From the NCBI GenBank assembly GCA_002786025.1, contig NHNW01000018.1:496001-560000 (forward strand): a stretch of 64,000 nucleotides of DNA, given 5' to 3'. Made by a program: the position numbers and the translations under genes. A model generated the notes under the pieces. It did no database searches and had not been told where the DNA came from. It saw only the letters and a list, made by a program, of their open reading frames with translations. This DNA is from Zasmidium citrigriseum (Eukaryota > Ascomycota > Dothideomycetes > Mycosphaerellales > Mycosphaerellaceae). The stretch's first letter is position 1. The number at the start of each line of letters is the position of its first letter. Positions 1 through 9,615 of this stretch are shown piece after piece.

Positions 1-1317
1 CATTGACATAGACGTCTGCGTCAGGGATTAGTGGCAGCGGTAGATAGCGTTGATGGACATCGGCTGGCTTGTGAAGGACGCAACGTTCGGATGGATCGGT
101 CAGGAGTTCGAGAGCAGGATATATGATTTTGACGTTATGATGTAGCGCAAGGGTTGAGACGGTTTTTGGGGCGATCGAATTGCCGCTTTGTACCGATCCA
201 TGGGTTCTCGATGAGGCTGCTGTGGTAGGTCTCGGCAGGGCAGGCAGTTCCAGACTGCGATAGACGTGCTTCCAGAGACTCTGTCTCTCTTCTGCGGTGT
301 ATTTACTCATGGTTGGGAAATCGGAGAGAGCTTGGCGAGAGGTCGTTGTACCTACTATCGAGGGCTACGGTGCGATAGCTATGACAGCTCCTTCGGATGT
401 GGCAAACAAAGAAGCCGGATAACTAGAGAGCATGGGATTACTTACCATTGGGCGTAGAAGACAAAGGATTGAGACAGACTTACAAAGCCCGCGCATGGCG
501 ACAGATTAGCATCAGTGTCCGGCCAAAGGGGTCCAGAAAAGTCGCGGGTTCTAGACCGAGTTGCTCTTGCTGTCGTTGGCATATGGGAACTTGGACAGGG
601 CATCCAAGTCTGCGAGCAAGAAAGTATTTGTGGACGTGCCATGTGAAGTCCCTCCATGACGGAAACAACATCCCACATCTCGCCCAGGCCTGAAGAGAAT
701 GCCAACGCGAGGGGTCCTCAACGGGTGCCGGTGAGGTAGCATTTCAAAGTGCGGCATTACCTCAACTCTTGTAGCGTCTCAGCGGCTATCACGGTGTTAG
801 AGTATGGTAATGGTGCTCAAATGTTCACTTTCCAGTCATTGAAGAGCAGTTCTGCCACATCCACAGCAGTTTGGTACAGGATATTATAGCTTCCGAGCAA
901 GTCCGGTGTCAAGTTCCTTGGAGTTGAGAGTCTAGGACTGCATCAGTAATTTCAATAGGCATTGGCGTGATCGAAATCCTTCTGTGAGAACTCGAATGGT
1001 CGATTGGTGATGTATCGTTTTCGATGTGTAGAGAAAGAAGAAGGAGAGGTGAAGTCGGAGGACGATCGGGCCGGGTTTGGTTGCCGTCTCGAACCCTGCA
1101 GAGCATCCCACCGCCAAGCAGACGATCATCGTAAGGCCTGCAGGATCCTCCATTACTAACCCAACAACGACCTCCAACCTGCGGTGAAGTCGATTCAGGA
1201 CGAAGTGAGCAAGACGGCAACCCTTAGATCGGAGTCAGGACCACCAACGCTCGAAGCATTCGATGTAAACCCGTCCGATCCATCGCTCCTCTGGCACGCA
1301 AGCGGGACGAAGACCAC
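1..1317. other. Left-edge region, no supported gene
   Basis: Short overlapping ORFs occur on both strands, but none shows a recognisable domain or a convincing splice structure. A good donor-like sequence (AATG followed by GTAAGT) reads on the minus strand near 437-446, after an open frame, so the tail of an unrecognised minus-strand gene is possible but unsupported. The last several hundred bases must contain the promoter and 5' leader of the transcription factor that starts at 1318. Confidence 0.5.
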
Positions 1318-4221
1318 ATGGCGGAAGACAACCACACGCCCGCCTCAGACGCATCGCCAACGGAGGGCCCTGCCGTCGAGAACGCCGATAACCCATCAGC
1401 CAACCCGTCGTCGTTCCTCGCCCCTTCAGACTTCCTTCCACGACTCCCTCCTTCGACCGAAACCCCCTCAGGCGCATCGGGCAACTCCGCCCAGGAGCCA
1501 GAAGATGCGCCTGTCCCAGATGCTCCCGAAGGTCCTTCGAAACCGACCGTTGACGCACAAGGACGAACCTTGAACCCGCGATCGTGTGTGACATGTCGCA
1601 AGAGGAAGGTCAAGTGCGACAAGCTGCACCCTTGCAGCAATTGCAACCGTGCGCACATTGAATGTGTCTTCCCAGCGCCTGGGAGAGCCCCGAGGAAGTC
1701 CAGAAAAGTACTAGGTGAGGGTAGAGACAAAGAGCTGTTGGAGAGACTGCGGAGGTTGGAGGGTGTTGTGAAGGGCATGGGAGTGGAGGTGCCTGGTAAA
1801 GAGAACGGCACAAACGAAGACGATTCAGAACAGAGACGGCAGTCAGCTGGCGGTGGTGACCAGGCCAATGGACAGCCAAATACGAACGGGACCAATGGCA
1901 ACGGCGAGGCTTCATGCGACCCAGACCAAGAGTTCCGGAAGAAGACGAAGTGGGTCGAAGCACACTCTAACGGACGGTTTGAGAATAGGTTTGGCAGGCT
2001 GGTGGTCAACGAAGGGAGATCAAGATACATCAACAACTCATTCTGGGCCAATCTCAGCAACGAGGTGGAGGACCTGAAGGGCATCCTCAACCAGTCAAGC
2101 GATGAGGAGGACAACGCTGGGTCTTCGCCGTCCTCGCAGAATCAAGTTCCGAGCAATCATCACGGCTTCGTCTTCGGCTTCAGCTCACAAAATGTCGATC
2201 TCCTGAACCTACATCCCCTTCCTGGACAGATCTCGGAGTACTGGAACATCTACAAGGACAGAGTCGATCCGCTGTGCAAAGTCCTCCATATCCCTACGCT
2301 TGAACAAACGGTACTGAGCGCAGCGTCGCATCTATCGAATCTATCGCGAGGGTTTGAGTGTCTACTGTTCACTATATATTACGGCACGGTGACCAGTCTC
2401 ACGCCGCACGACTGTCTATTGAAGCTCGGAGAAGAGAAGCAGATTCTCCTGACCCGATATCGCTTCGCCGTCGAGCAAGCGCTGGCAAGAGCAAACTTTC
2501 TCACCACCGAAGAGATCGTCGTTCTTCAGTCACTTGTCATCTTCCTCATATGTCTGCGCCGAAACAGCGATGCTCGTGTTATCTGGACACTGACTGGCCT
2601 TGTCGTGCGAATAGCGCAAACGATCGGTATTCACAGAGATGGCTCGCATTTCGGCCTGGCTCCATTCGAAGTCGAGATGCGGAGACGGCTTTGGTGGCAA
2701 GTGTGTATACTTGACACCCGAGCAAGTGAAGATCACGGCTGCGATCCTACCATCGTCGAGCAGTCCTTCGACACAAAGATGCCGCTCAACATCAACGATG
2801 TCGACATGAATCCGCAGATGAAGGAATACCCTCAAGAGCGGCAAGGCTGCACAGACATGTCTTTCTGTCTGCTAAGATTCGAAGTGGCCAATACATTCAG
2901 ACGAATCAACTACATCCCACCGGGCCCACCCAAGGCTTGCACGCAATACCTGCAATCGGTCACTTTGGAAGACAAGGAGAGATGGATCACCGAATGCCAT
3001 CAGCGGATCGAAGAGCGATATCTCAAGCACTGTGACATGAGCATTCCACTCTTCTGGGTGACGGCGACTGTTGCTCGGTTGATGATGAGCAAGATGTGGC
3101 TAATGGTGTATCATCCATTTCAGCGAGCGGATGGCGGCGCCAGCTTGTCCGACGAGATCAAAGAGAAGCTTTTCATAACGAGTCTGGAGAACATGGAGTA
3201 CAGCATACTGCTGGAGACCGAAGCAAGAACGATGAAGTGGGGATGGCTGTTCAAGACCTACATGCAATGGCATGCTCTGGCCTTCACCTTGTCTGAGCTT
3301 TGTCATCGAACCACTGGTGATCTGGTGGAGCGTGCTTGGATTGCTGTGGAGAAGACCAGAGACGGTCGATGGGGTGACGATCCGAATCTTGCTGACTATG
3401 AGGGTAAGTCTGGTCACTTGTGGCGACCATTGAAGAAGCTGTACAAGAAGGCAAAGGAAGCAAGACAGCGAGGACTGCAAGAGGAACAGATTGCCAAAGG
3501 ACGACTACCCGAGCGGCCGACGAGAACGTACAGTCCCAACGAGAACCCAATGTTTGGCAACCCACACCGCCCACGGATGACACGAGCACCTTTGAGTTCC
3601 GCACAGTTACAACGCTTCACGGAGGGACCGAGTTACGGTAAGGCACCGCTGGACAAGCACGAGCTACTGCGTTCTCCAAAGTTATCCGAAGCAGGACGAG
3701 ACGATCCCATGGAGACTGCCGGACTCAGTGCAGACATTCTACAAGAGTCACCGAATGCCAACATCAGCCAGAACTTTGCTGGGAGTCAAGACCAAGGCAT
3801 GAATGGCATGCAATTCTCAATGCGGGGCAATGGCCAGTCAATTGTTGCGCCTCGCCCGCAGCCTCTGCAGGCTCCGCCAGGCTTCGGACAGAACTTCCTC
3901 AGCGGCACCGACATTAACTTTGGAGACACGCCCGACCTGTTTAATCATACAAACACGCCCATGGTCAACGACGATTCGATGCGCATGAACGGAATGGATT
4001 CCCTCGATAACGACGTCAACAACATCATGGACACATCTGGAGACTTGAATTGGGAGAGCTGGGATCAGCTAGTGCGGCAGTTCGGGATGGATGTCGACTC
4101 TGGAGCGATGGCCATGGGCACGAGTACGGAATGGAATGGACCGAACTTTGAAATGGGCAACAGTACGAGTGGCCAGAATTTGAGAATGGGGATGGGTATG
4201 GGTATGAATGATTGGTTCTGA
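1318..4221 (+). CDS. Zn(II)2Cys6 transcription factor with fungal-specific middle domain
   Basis: Single-exon, 967-aa nuclear DNA-binding regulator. The binuclear zinc cluster is at residues 90-116 with spacing C-x2-C-x6-C-x5-C-x2-C-x6-C (C90, C93, C100, C106, C109, C116). A basic linker and a short leucine-containing helix (about 130-155) of the coiled-coil dimerisation type follow. The middle, about 310-620, matches the fungal_trans regulatory domain, with motifs such as MRRRLWWQVCILDTRAS. The N-terminus is Ser/Pro-rich. The C-terminus is Asn/Met/Gly-rich, with an acidic-aromatic patch LNWESWDQLVRQFGMD that resembles an activation segment, and ends in Met-Gly repeats. A GGTAAGT near 3403 looks like a donor, but the frame reads through and no good acceptor follows, so no intron is called. 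The target pathway cannot be told from sequence, and the neighbours are housekeeping genes. Confidence 0.92.
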   Translation: MAEDNHTPASDASPTEGPAVENADNPSANPSSFLAPSDFLPRLPPSTETPSGASGNSAQEPEDAPVPDAPEGPSKPTVDAQGRTLNPRSCVTCRKRKVKCDKLHPCSNCNRAHIECVFPAPGRAPRKSRKVLGEGRDKELLERLRRLEGVVKGMGVEVPGKENGTNEDDSEQRRQSAGGGDQANGQPNTNGTNGNGEASCDPDQEFRKKTKWVEAHSNGRFENRFGRLVVNEGRSRYINNSFWANLSNEVEDLKGILNQSSDEEDNAGSSPSSQNQVPSNHHGFVFGFSSQNVDLLNLHPLPGQISEYWNIYKDRVDPLCKVLHIPTLEQTVLSAASHLSNLSRGFECLLFTIYYGTVTSLTPHDCLLKLGEEKQILLTRYRFAVEQALARANFLTTEEIVVLQSLVIFLICLRRNSDARVIWTLTGLVVRIAQTIGIHRDGSHFGLAPFEVEMRRRLWWQVCILDTRASEDHGCDPTIVEQSFDTKMPLNINDVDMNPQMKEYPQERQGCTDMSFCLLRFEVANTFRRINYIPPGPPKACTQYLQSVTLEDKERWITECHQRIEERYLKHCDMSIPLFWVTATVARLMMSKMWLMVYHPFQRADGGASLSDEIKEKLFITSLENMEYSILLETEARTMKWGWLFKTYMQWHALAFTLSELCHRTTGDLVERAWIAVEKTRDGRWGDDPNLADYEGKSGHLWRPLKKLYKKAKEARQRGLQEEQIAKGRLPERPTRTYSPNENPMFGNPHRPRMTRAPLSSAQLQRFTEGPSYGKAPLDKHELLRSPKLSEAGRDDPMETAGLSADILQESPNANISQNFAGSQDQGMNGMQFSMRGNGQSIVAPRPQPLQAPPGFGQNFLSGTDINFGDTPDLFNHTNTPMVNDDSMRMNGMDSLDNDVNNIMDTSGDLNWESWDQLVRQFGMDVDSGAMAMGTSTEWNGPNFEMGNSTSGQNLRMGMGMGMNDWF

Positions 4222-4703
4222 GGAATACGGCAGTTATGAGAGGGCGATCTTGATTTAGCGTAGCGTTGTGATACACCCTTGTTGATATGACGATGTGATG
4301 TACGTAGAGTGAACAATGATGAGTATATCAAAGTCATCTGTACTGAGTTTCTTTGCCTCGTGCCTATAAGGCTTAGCGCGATCACATGCGGAAGGAGCGA
4401 CTCGGTTGACCTTCCGAACCTGGAGCTGAGCTTGACCTCAGACTTCGAGTTTCACGCGCGATGAAACAGCTTCTTGCAAGCCTCGATACACACAAATCTC
4501 CAAAATCCTCCTCCAGCTGATTGAATCGCTCATAGAGCCCCATTAAATATCATCTATCTCGCAATCTACTCGCGAATCGCATTCAAACCGTCCAATTCGA
4601 ACCGCAAAGCCCTCACGCGCCTTCATTCACTCAATCGCGAAACTAGCGTACCTTCCCGTTCCCGCTGCAGGGTCCCGCCGTCGCCGTTTGCATCTCAGTC
4701 AGA
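4222..4703. other. Intergenic: 3' end of the regulator and SSU72 promoter
   Basis: No gene is seen. The part closest to 4704 is C-rich with pyrimidine tracts, as is usual for fungal promoters and 5' leaders. Confidence 0.6.
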
Positions 4704-5709
4704 ATGTCCACCGATCCGCGACGAAGACCTCCGCCCCCACCTCCACCTCCGCCAGAAGAACCACCACAACAAGAGCAAGCAGACTCGATACCACAGACAG
4801 ACCGCACAGGCGACATGGAGAGCCAAGCATCATCCGAGGCCAAAGCAAACACGGCAGATCAGAAAGACGAAGGCTTCAAGTTGAGGTTCTGTACCGTGTG
4901 CGCGAGTAACAATAATCGGTACGTCCCACATCCACTTCACATGCGGCCACGCAGGCACACTGACTGATTATTTGTACAGATCAATGGAAGCCCACCTCCG
5001 CCTCACAACCGCCCCAACGCCCTACCCCACAATCTCTTTCGGCACCGGCTCCCTCGTGCGTCTCCCCGGCCCCAGCATCTCCCAACCCAACGTCTACAAC
5101 TTCAACTCCACCTCCTACGCCGCCATGTACTCCGAGCTCATGGCGAAAGACTCCCGGCTCTACAACGCAAATGGCATCCTCCCCATGCTCGAGCGCAACA
5201 AAAACGTAAAATGGGGTCCGGAGCGCTGGCAAGATTGGCGGATTGGCGTGCCGAGGGTCGGGAAGCGGTGGCATACCCAGGATGGTACGCAGGGTGGAGG
5301 GAGCGAGGCGGAGTATAAGGATGATAAGGGGTATATGGGGACGGAAAGTGGGATTGTGGATGTTGTTATTACGTGTGAGGAGCGGTGCTGGGACGCTGTC
5401 GTCGACGACCTACTCTCCAGAGGCGCGCCGCTGAATCGGCCAGTGCATGTCTTCAATGTGGATATCAAGGATAATCACGAAGAAGCCCTGGTCGGGGGCA
5501 GGGCGATTCTGGAACTTGCGGATGCGTTGAATGCGGCGGCGCAGGAGGAGAGGGAGGCTTGGGTTAAGGGTGGCGGGAGTGTGAATGGGTTTGATGGGGG
5601 CAGTGCGGGGGCGAGGGGTGGTTTCGATGAAAGGGTGCCGGAGATTTTGGAGAAGTGGCAGGAACGGTGGCCGAATTTGCCGGCGTTGTGGACGCTGGCT
5701 TGGTTTTGA
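4704..5709 (+). CDS. SSU72: RNA polymerase II CTD phosphatase Ssu72
   Basis: Exons 4704..4918 and 4980..5709 (61-nt intron, GTACGT...TACAG) give 314 aa. Ssu72 is a cysteine phosphatase that removes phosphate from Ser5/Ser7 of the Pol II CTD and works in the cleavage-polyadenylation factor in the nucleus. The family signature CASNNNRSMEAH is intact: Cys66 and Arg72 form the CX5R phosphate loop, and the intron splits the Arg72 codon (CG|A). Later family motifs [15 protein letters not shown] and [13 protein letters not shown] are present; the latter carries the catalytic-acid region. A roughly 60-residue N-terminal extension starting with a nine-proline run, and a glycine-rich insert before ITCEERC, make it longer than yeast Ssu72 (about 206 aa). 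Identification is very secure; only the choice of start ATG is open. Confidence 0.96.
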
Positions 5710-6426
5710 GGGGAGTGGGAGGGATTGCTTTGATGTCTGTGAAAAAAGAAATGCATGATACCCAAGGTAGATGGTCAGGCGAATGGGGAACCAATTTTGA
5801 ACAGGATGCTGTCCTCGATTTCACGACCAGTGCAGTGATACGAAAGTAAGAGGATCTCCGTGATCCATAGAAGAGATCAAGCCATTTGAAACCATCTCCG
5901 TACGTCTTATGGCGCCTCTGTACGATGGAGATGGACACTCTGACCTGGCTTGATCTCGCCCTTTAGCGTTGCAGTTAACTCAGATCTCCAAGAACGCCAA
6001 CGCACAAGACTTGCCGGACCAAGGGTCTAAGCTTGAGATCGCATGGTCAAGTTATTTGGATGGATGTCGAAGAACGTCGAGAGCAATCTCCGCGAGGCAC
6101 TCAAGAGGCCAAGCCATTGAAACTACGCTTCGTATACTCTGACTGCCTTTGTACGGCTGAGATGGATTCGCCTTTGCGTTCGGAGCTGGTCCAGGTCTTC
6201 AAGTACTCGAGGGCCTCAGGTTTGTCGAAGGGAGTACATGAGCTTCATCGGCTAGCTTGCAGGTTGGACGGATAGTGGGAGACGAGGTGGCCGGGAAGGA
6301 TGAAGGCAATCATCTCGAATCATCTCACGGAAGACATAGACGACTATGCAATCGAATAGGCCCATCGACTCTCTTGCGAAGCCTTCTCTGACGGAGATAG
6401 GCACCTATCATACCACAAAAGCAACC
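5710..6426. other. Convergent intergenic region with a diverged ~85-bp repeat
   Basis: This lies between the 3' ends of SSU72 (plus) and the XRCC2-like gene (minus). No gene is supported. Segments 5851-5937 and 6081-6165 resemble each other: both contain AAGCCAT(T)TGAAAC, then TGTACG and GAGATGGA at matching offsets. Confidence 0.5.
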
Positions 6427-7542
6427 TCATGTCATCATCTTCCCATCACCACTTTCAAACCTCACGCCCTCCCTCTTCATCGTAAACCCAAACCCCGCGC
6501 CCTTTGCATGAAAGTCCCTCACAACCCTCTCCTCCAACCCCCACTCATTAACAAAACACTCAAACCTCCCCTCCTGCACCACCTTCTGCCTCATCTCTCC
6601 CTCCCTAAGCGCCTCCTCAACCCCAATCTCAACCGGTAACTTCCTCACAGGAACCCTCCGAACCACCAACCTTAACGTAGGTAGACTCTGCCAAGGCGGA
6701 GGCAAAGAAGGCCGAAACGCCCGATCATCCAGCTCGAAAGACGAAGAAGAGGCTTTCTTGCTAGGAGCGAGATTCCAGCATGTATATAAGACTGGTGTGT
6801 TGAGGATCCGGGAAGCGTTCTTGAGGGCCGCCGCGAGGTGGGTGTAGCCTTTCGGTTGAGGAGCGTTCTTGTCGAGCAGAGCTGTATGCTCAGCGTCTGA
6901 CTTGGCTTGCCAGTAGAATGCTGAGGCGGAGTCGAGAGCTATAAAGGACACGGCGCGGTCGAAGGAGTGGTGGCGGTTGGCGTTGAAGAGGTAAGACTGA
7001 AGGGAGTGAATCGTTGCGATGAGGGAGGCCATCGATTGGGGTCGGAAGATGTGGACCTGTTTCAGGGAGGTGATGATGGCGTCTCTGGTTTCCTCTGGAA
7101 TTGGCGCGTCTTTTGCGTCGGTCTTGACTTGAAGGGCCATTTGTCGAGCGACTCGAAGGACTGAGAATTTGTTGTCTGCGTCGATGACTACTACGCAGGC
7201 TTGACGGCCGCCAAGGTTGGTTGGTAAGACAGCTTGGGCCGTGAGATGGTAAAGTAGACTTGTCTTGCCGCCTGCTGGACCTTTCGACATGAGTTCGACG
7301 ATCGGAGGTGTAACTTGGGTCTTCGTCGTGGCAGCCTTGGCCTCCATCGCGGTCTGGACAAGGCCATCCAGGGCAGGGAGTCCAAAGTATGAAGTCGTAG
7401 TCGGATCTTGCAATAGAAGACTATTCAGGATCTGCAATATTATCAGTATCAATCCAACTTTGTCGTCGACGACACTCACCTCATCCAGCCCGACCTCCTC
7501 CACCTCCGCCAACAGCCTCTTCCCCAGATCTTCCGCACTCAT
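6427..7542 (-). CDS. XRCC2: XRCC2-like Rad51 paralogue
   Basis: Exons 7480..7542 and 6427..7431 encode 355 aa. The 48-nt intron 7432..7479 is in frame and lacks stops, so a naive ORF reads through it; it has GTGAGT and TTGCAG borders. The protein is a RecA/Rad51-fold recombination-repair factor. Landmarks follow animal XRCC2 closely: a P-loop region GPAGGKTSLLYHLTAQ at 72-87 (human XRCC2 has GPEGTGKT here), VVVIDADNKFSVLR at about 102-114, and Walker B FIALDSASAFYW with Asp188. Relative to human XRCC2 the P-loop is one residue short, so the canonical GxxxxGK[TS] spacing is not met. It is divergent from SOM1 with only 117 bp between start codons. The homologous-recombination role is inferred from the family. 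Confidence 0.85.
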   Translation of the reverse strand: MSAEDLGKRLLAEVEEVGLDEVSVVDDKVGLILIILQILNSLLLQDPTTTSYFGLPALDGLVQTAMEAKAATTKTQVTPPIVELMSKGPAGGKTSLLYHLTAQAVLPTNLGGRQACVVVIDADNKFSVLRVARQMALQVKTDAKDAPIPEETRDAIITSLKQVHIFRPQSMASLIATIHSLQSYLFNANRHHSFDRAVSFIALDSASAFYWQAKSDAEHTALLDKNAPQPKGYTHLAAALKNASRILNTPVLYTCWNLAPSKKASSSSFELDDRAFRPSLPPPWQSLPTLRLVVRRVPVRKLPVEIGVEEALREGEMRQKVVQEGRFECFVNEWGLEERVVRDFHAKGAGFGFTMKREGVRFESGDGKMMT

Positions 7543-7659
7543 CTTCTCTCCTCTTCATCATAACACCATCAATCACCAGACCCCATCAACACGCCTTGAA
7601 TACCTGATGGCCTGAGCCCTCAACACCGATCTGGAGACCTCTCGCTTCACTTCTCTACA
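7543..7659. promoter_or_regulatory. Short bidirectional promoter XRCC2 / SOM1
   Basis: Only 117 bp separate the two divergent start codons, so both promoters and both 5' leaders must overlap here. The segment is CT/CA-rich and I see no TATA box. Confidence 0.6.
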
Positions 7660-8004
7660 ATGGCACCCCTCGTAGAAGCCTTCCCAGCCTCCGACCTCTC
7701 CCGCCGCATCAACCAGCTCCCCTCAGGCAAGACACGCAAACCCGCCGTCTCGGATCTCAGCGAATGTCAACTGAAAGAACTGATTCAGTATCACTGCGAG
7801 CTGGATGGGCCGAGGGAAGATCCGAAGGCGAAAGTCGTTTGCCAGCCGTTTTTGAGGTTGTTTCGGCAGTAAGTGTACACTGTTCTGGGTGATTGTCGAT
7901 GGTATCGTGGCGTGTGGCGATGAAAGCTGATACTGTGGTCTTTCAGATGTGCGAATGGGATGACCGCTGAGACGACGGCGTGGGAAGGAAAGTACGATCG
8001 ATGA
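7660..8004 (+). CDS. SOM1: Mitochondrial inner-membrane peptidase accessory protein Som1
   Basis: Exons 7660..7868 and 7947..8004 (78-nt intron, GTAAGT...TTTCAG) encode 88 aa. Som1 is a small subunit of the mitochondrial inner-membrane protease complex that processes proteins sorted to the intermembrane space. The family signature VVCQPFLRLFRQCANG, followed by the conserved TAETTAWE segment, spans the splice junction and supports the second exon. Further cysteines in ECQLKELIQYHC fit a small Cys-containing intermembrane-space protein. The length is in the family range. It is divergent from the XRCC2-like gene and convergent with TAF8. Confidence 0.9.
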
Positions 8005-8023
8005 AGTGAGGTTCGAGGGAAGG

Positions 8024-8031
8024 CACGTGAC
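8024..8031. promoter_or_regulatory. CACGTGAC E-box-like octamer
   Basis: An exact CACGTGAC lies just past the SOM1 stop, in the convergent SOM1/TAF8 gap. The same octamer occurs in the C1-THF/eIF3i promoter. A 3' position makes function here doubtful. Confidence 0.2.
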
Positions 8032-8268
8032 AAGGACCACTTCGATTGAAAGACGACTATGAGACCGAATGCAGCACGATTGTGGCTTGGATCAGGAGGA
8101 AGAATGGGGAAGAATGCAGCAATATTTGAGGGTATCAATCTGCTGTACGGCTGCCTCTGTCGGCCGGTTGGACCGCTGGAACCGCCGCATCAACGCCACG
8201 CTAAAATCAGAATGTCTGCTGTAATGCAGTCCCAAAATGTCAACGCCGCTGAGAATGCCGCTTCAGCT

Positions 8269-9305
8269 TCATGCTCTGGCGGTTCTCCTCGCAGCGCCAT
8301 GTCTCCAATGGCTCATGTCATAGTTGACCGCAACACCCTCTGGCATGCCCAGATCCATTCCATCTTTCGCAGTCTCAGCCGCTTCATCCAGACCAAGGTC
8401 CATAGCCTCGTCTGATCCGCCTATATCCTTCAGCACATCCGCAAAGGTATCCTCGTGGTCGTTTCTGCCCGCTCTGTGCGGTGGCTTCGGCCCTCTCGCC
8501 TTGCCCTCCCCACTGAGCACATCGCTTCTCCTCTTCTCCACGTTCATAGCACCCGTCTTTGCTGCGGCCGCGAGCTTTCTCAGAGCCTGCTCTGCCAACA
8601 TGCCTTCTTGTGTGGCCTTCTCGCGCATCTTCCGGGCGTCCTTTTCGCGCTCGGGATAGACTGCCGTCTGCTTCCAGGCATGTTGAGGCGGTAGCTCGGG
8701 AAAGTGACGCGGGACGTATGCAGGAGGTTTCGAAGTGATGAGTGGTTGAAGCAAGGTCGAGAAGTTGGGTGCTGGCGGAGGAGCAGGGTCGGGATCTGGT
8801 ATCGGCGGACACGAGATGTCCTCCGAGAGCTCGAGATCGAGTTGCGGATTCAGTAGCGAAGCGGTGTGCGCGTTCGGCATGTGAGCGAGTGCTGAGGCGA
8901 AGTCGAGGGCAGTGGGCGTAGTTCTTCTGCAGGCCTGCATGGATATTCGGGCTTGGGTCAAGAAGTTCAGCATGTCTGGCTCTCCGTCAGTCCTGTTTTT
9001 CCTTTCGTCAGTTCTTGATCCTCCTTACATTCTTCGACTTGCGCCCTGAACATCTCCATTGCGCTCGCCTGCACTGAATCGAACCCAGCCATAACCAGCG
9101 CCGCGCCGATGCTCTTCATCAATTGTCCCTGTGCGAAGACTGGGTCCTGCGGCGCAGGCTCGATATCCTTTGGCCGTTTCTGAACATGATGAAGTGCGTG
9201 ATGTACTCTTCGCTTCTTGTGCGGCGCCTGCCCGGTAACTGTGGAATCTGAATGTGGTCGCTTGACCCCAGCGTGTGCTGGCGGAGGTGTAGTTTGAGGT
9301 ACCAT
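8269..9305 (-). CDS. TAF8: TFIID subunit TAF8
   Basis: Exons 9029..9305 and 8269..8975 (53-nt intron with GTAAGG donor and CAG acceptor) encode 327 aa. TAF8 carries a histone fold that pairs with TAF10 in the general transcription factor TFIID. The histone fold covers about residues 57-118 and ends with the family-typical ARISMQACRRTTPTALDF, directly after the splice junction. The TAF8 C-terminal domain is marked by PRHFPELPPQHAWKQT followed by a charged helix containing EREKDARKMREKA. The basic N-terminus (PHKKRRVHH) could be a nuclear localisation signal. It lies divergently to AP-3 mu over 310 bp. Confidence 0.9.
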
Positions 9306-9615
9306 GATGGCGGCTACGGCTCGACGTACAGAGTCTCGTGTCGCATGGAGATGGCAGTCGAATGCTATACTTCAGTGAGAGTCGTTCGGATCATGTCGTG
9401 GGCGCGTTGAAAGGTCTTTAGTCGCGTGGTTGGTGTTGTCGCAAGTGACTTGTTGGAGGAGAGAGGTCTCGTGAAGGTCGGCGGTTGGTCTTGCCGACTT
9501 CGCGCTTGGACTTCGACGACTTGACATGGAGACCCCGCGACATCGAGACATTCACTCACTTCACCATCTTTGACCAATCTTGTGATCAGGGGGAATGAAA
9601 TAGCATACCGGTACA
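9306..9615. promoter_or_regulatory. Bidirectional promoter TAF8 / AP-3 mu
   Basis: This is a 310-bp divergent intergenic segment. No TATA box or recognised site stands out. Confidence 0.5.

Noticed and set aside
1224..2114. 296-codon minus-strand ORF
   Set aside because: Antisense shadow of the Zn2Cys6 regulator, rich in Ser/Leu as expected from the complement.
3395..3440. Possible intron in the Zn2Cys6 regulator (GGTAAGT)
   Set aside because: The frame stays open, the nearest acceptor would make a 30-40 nt intron, and the read-through sequence is plausible protein.
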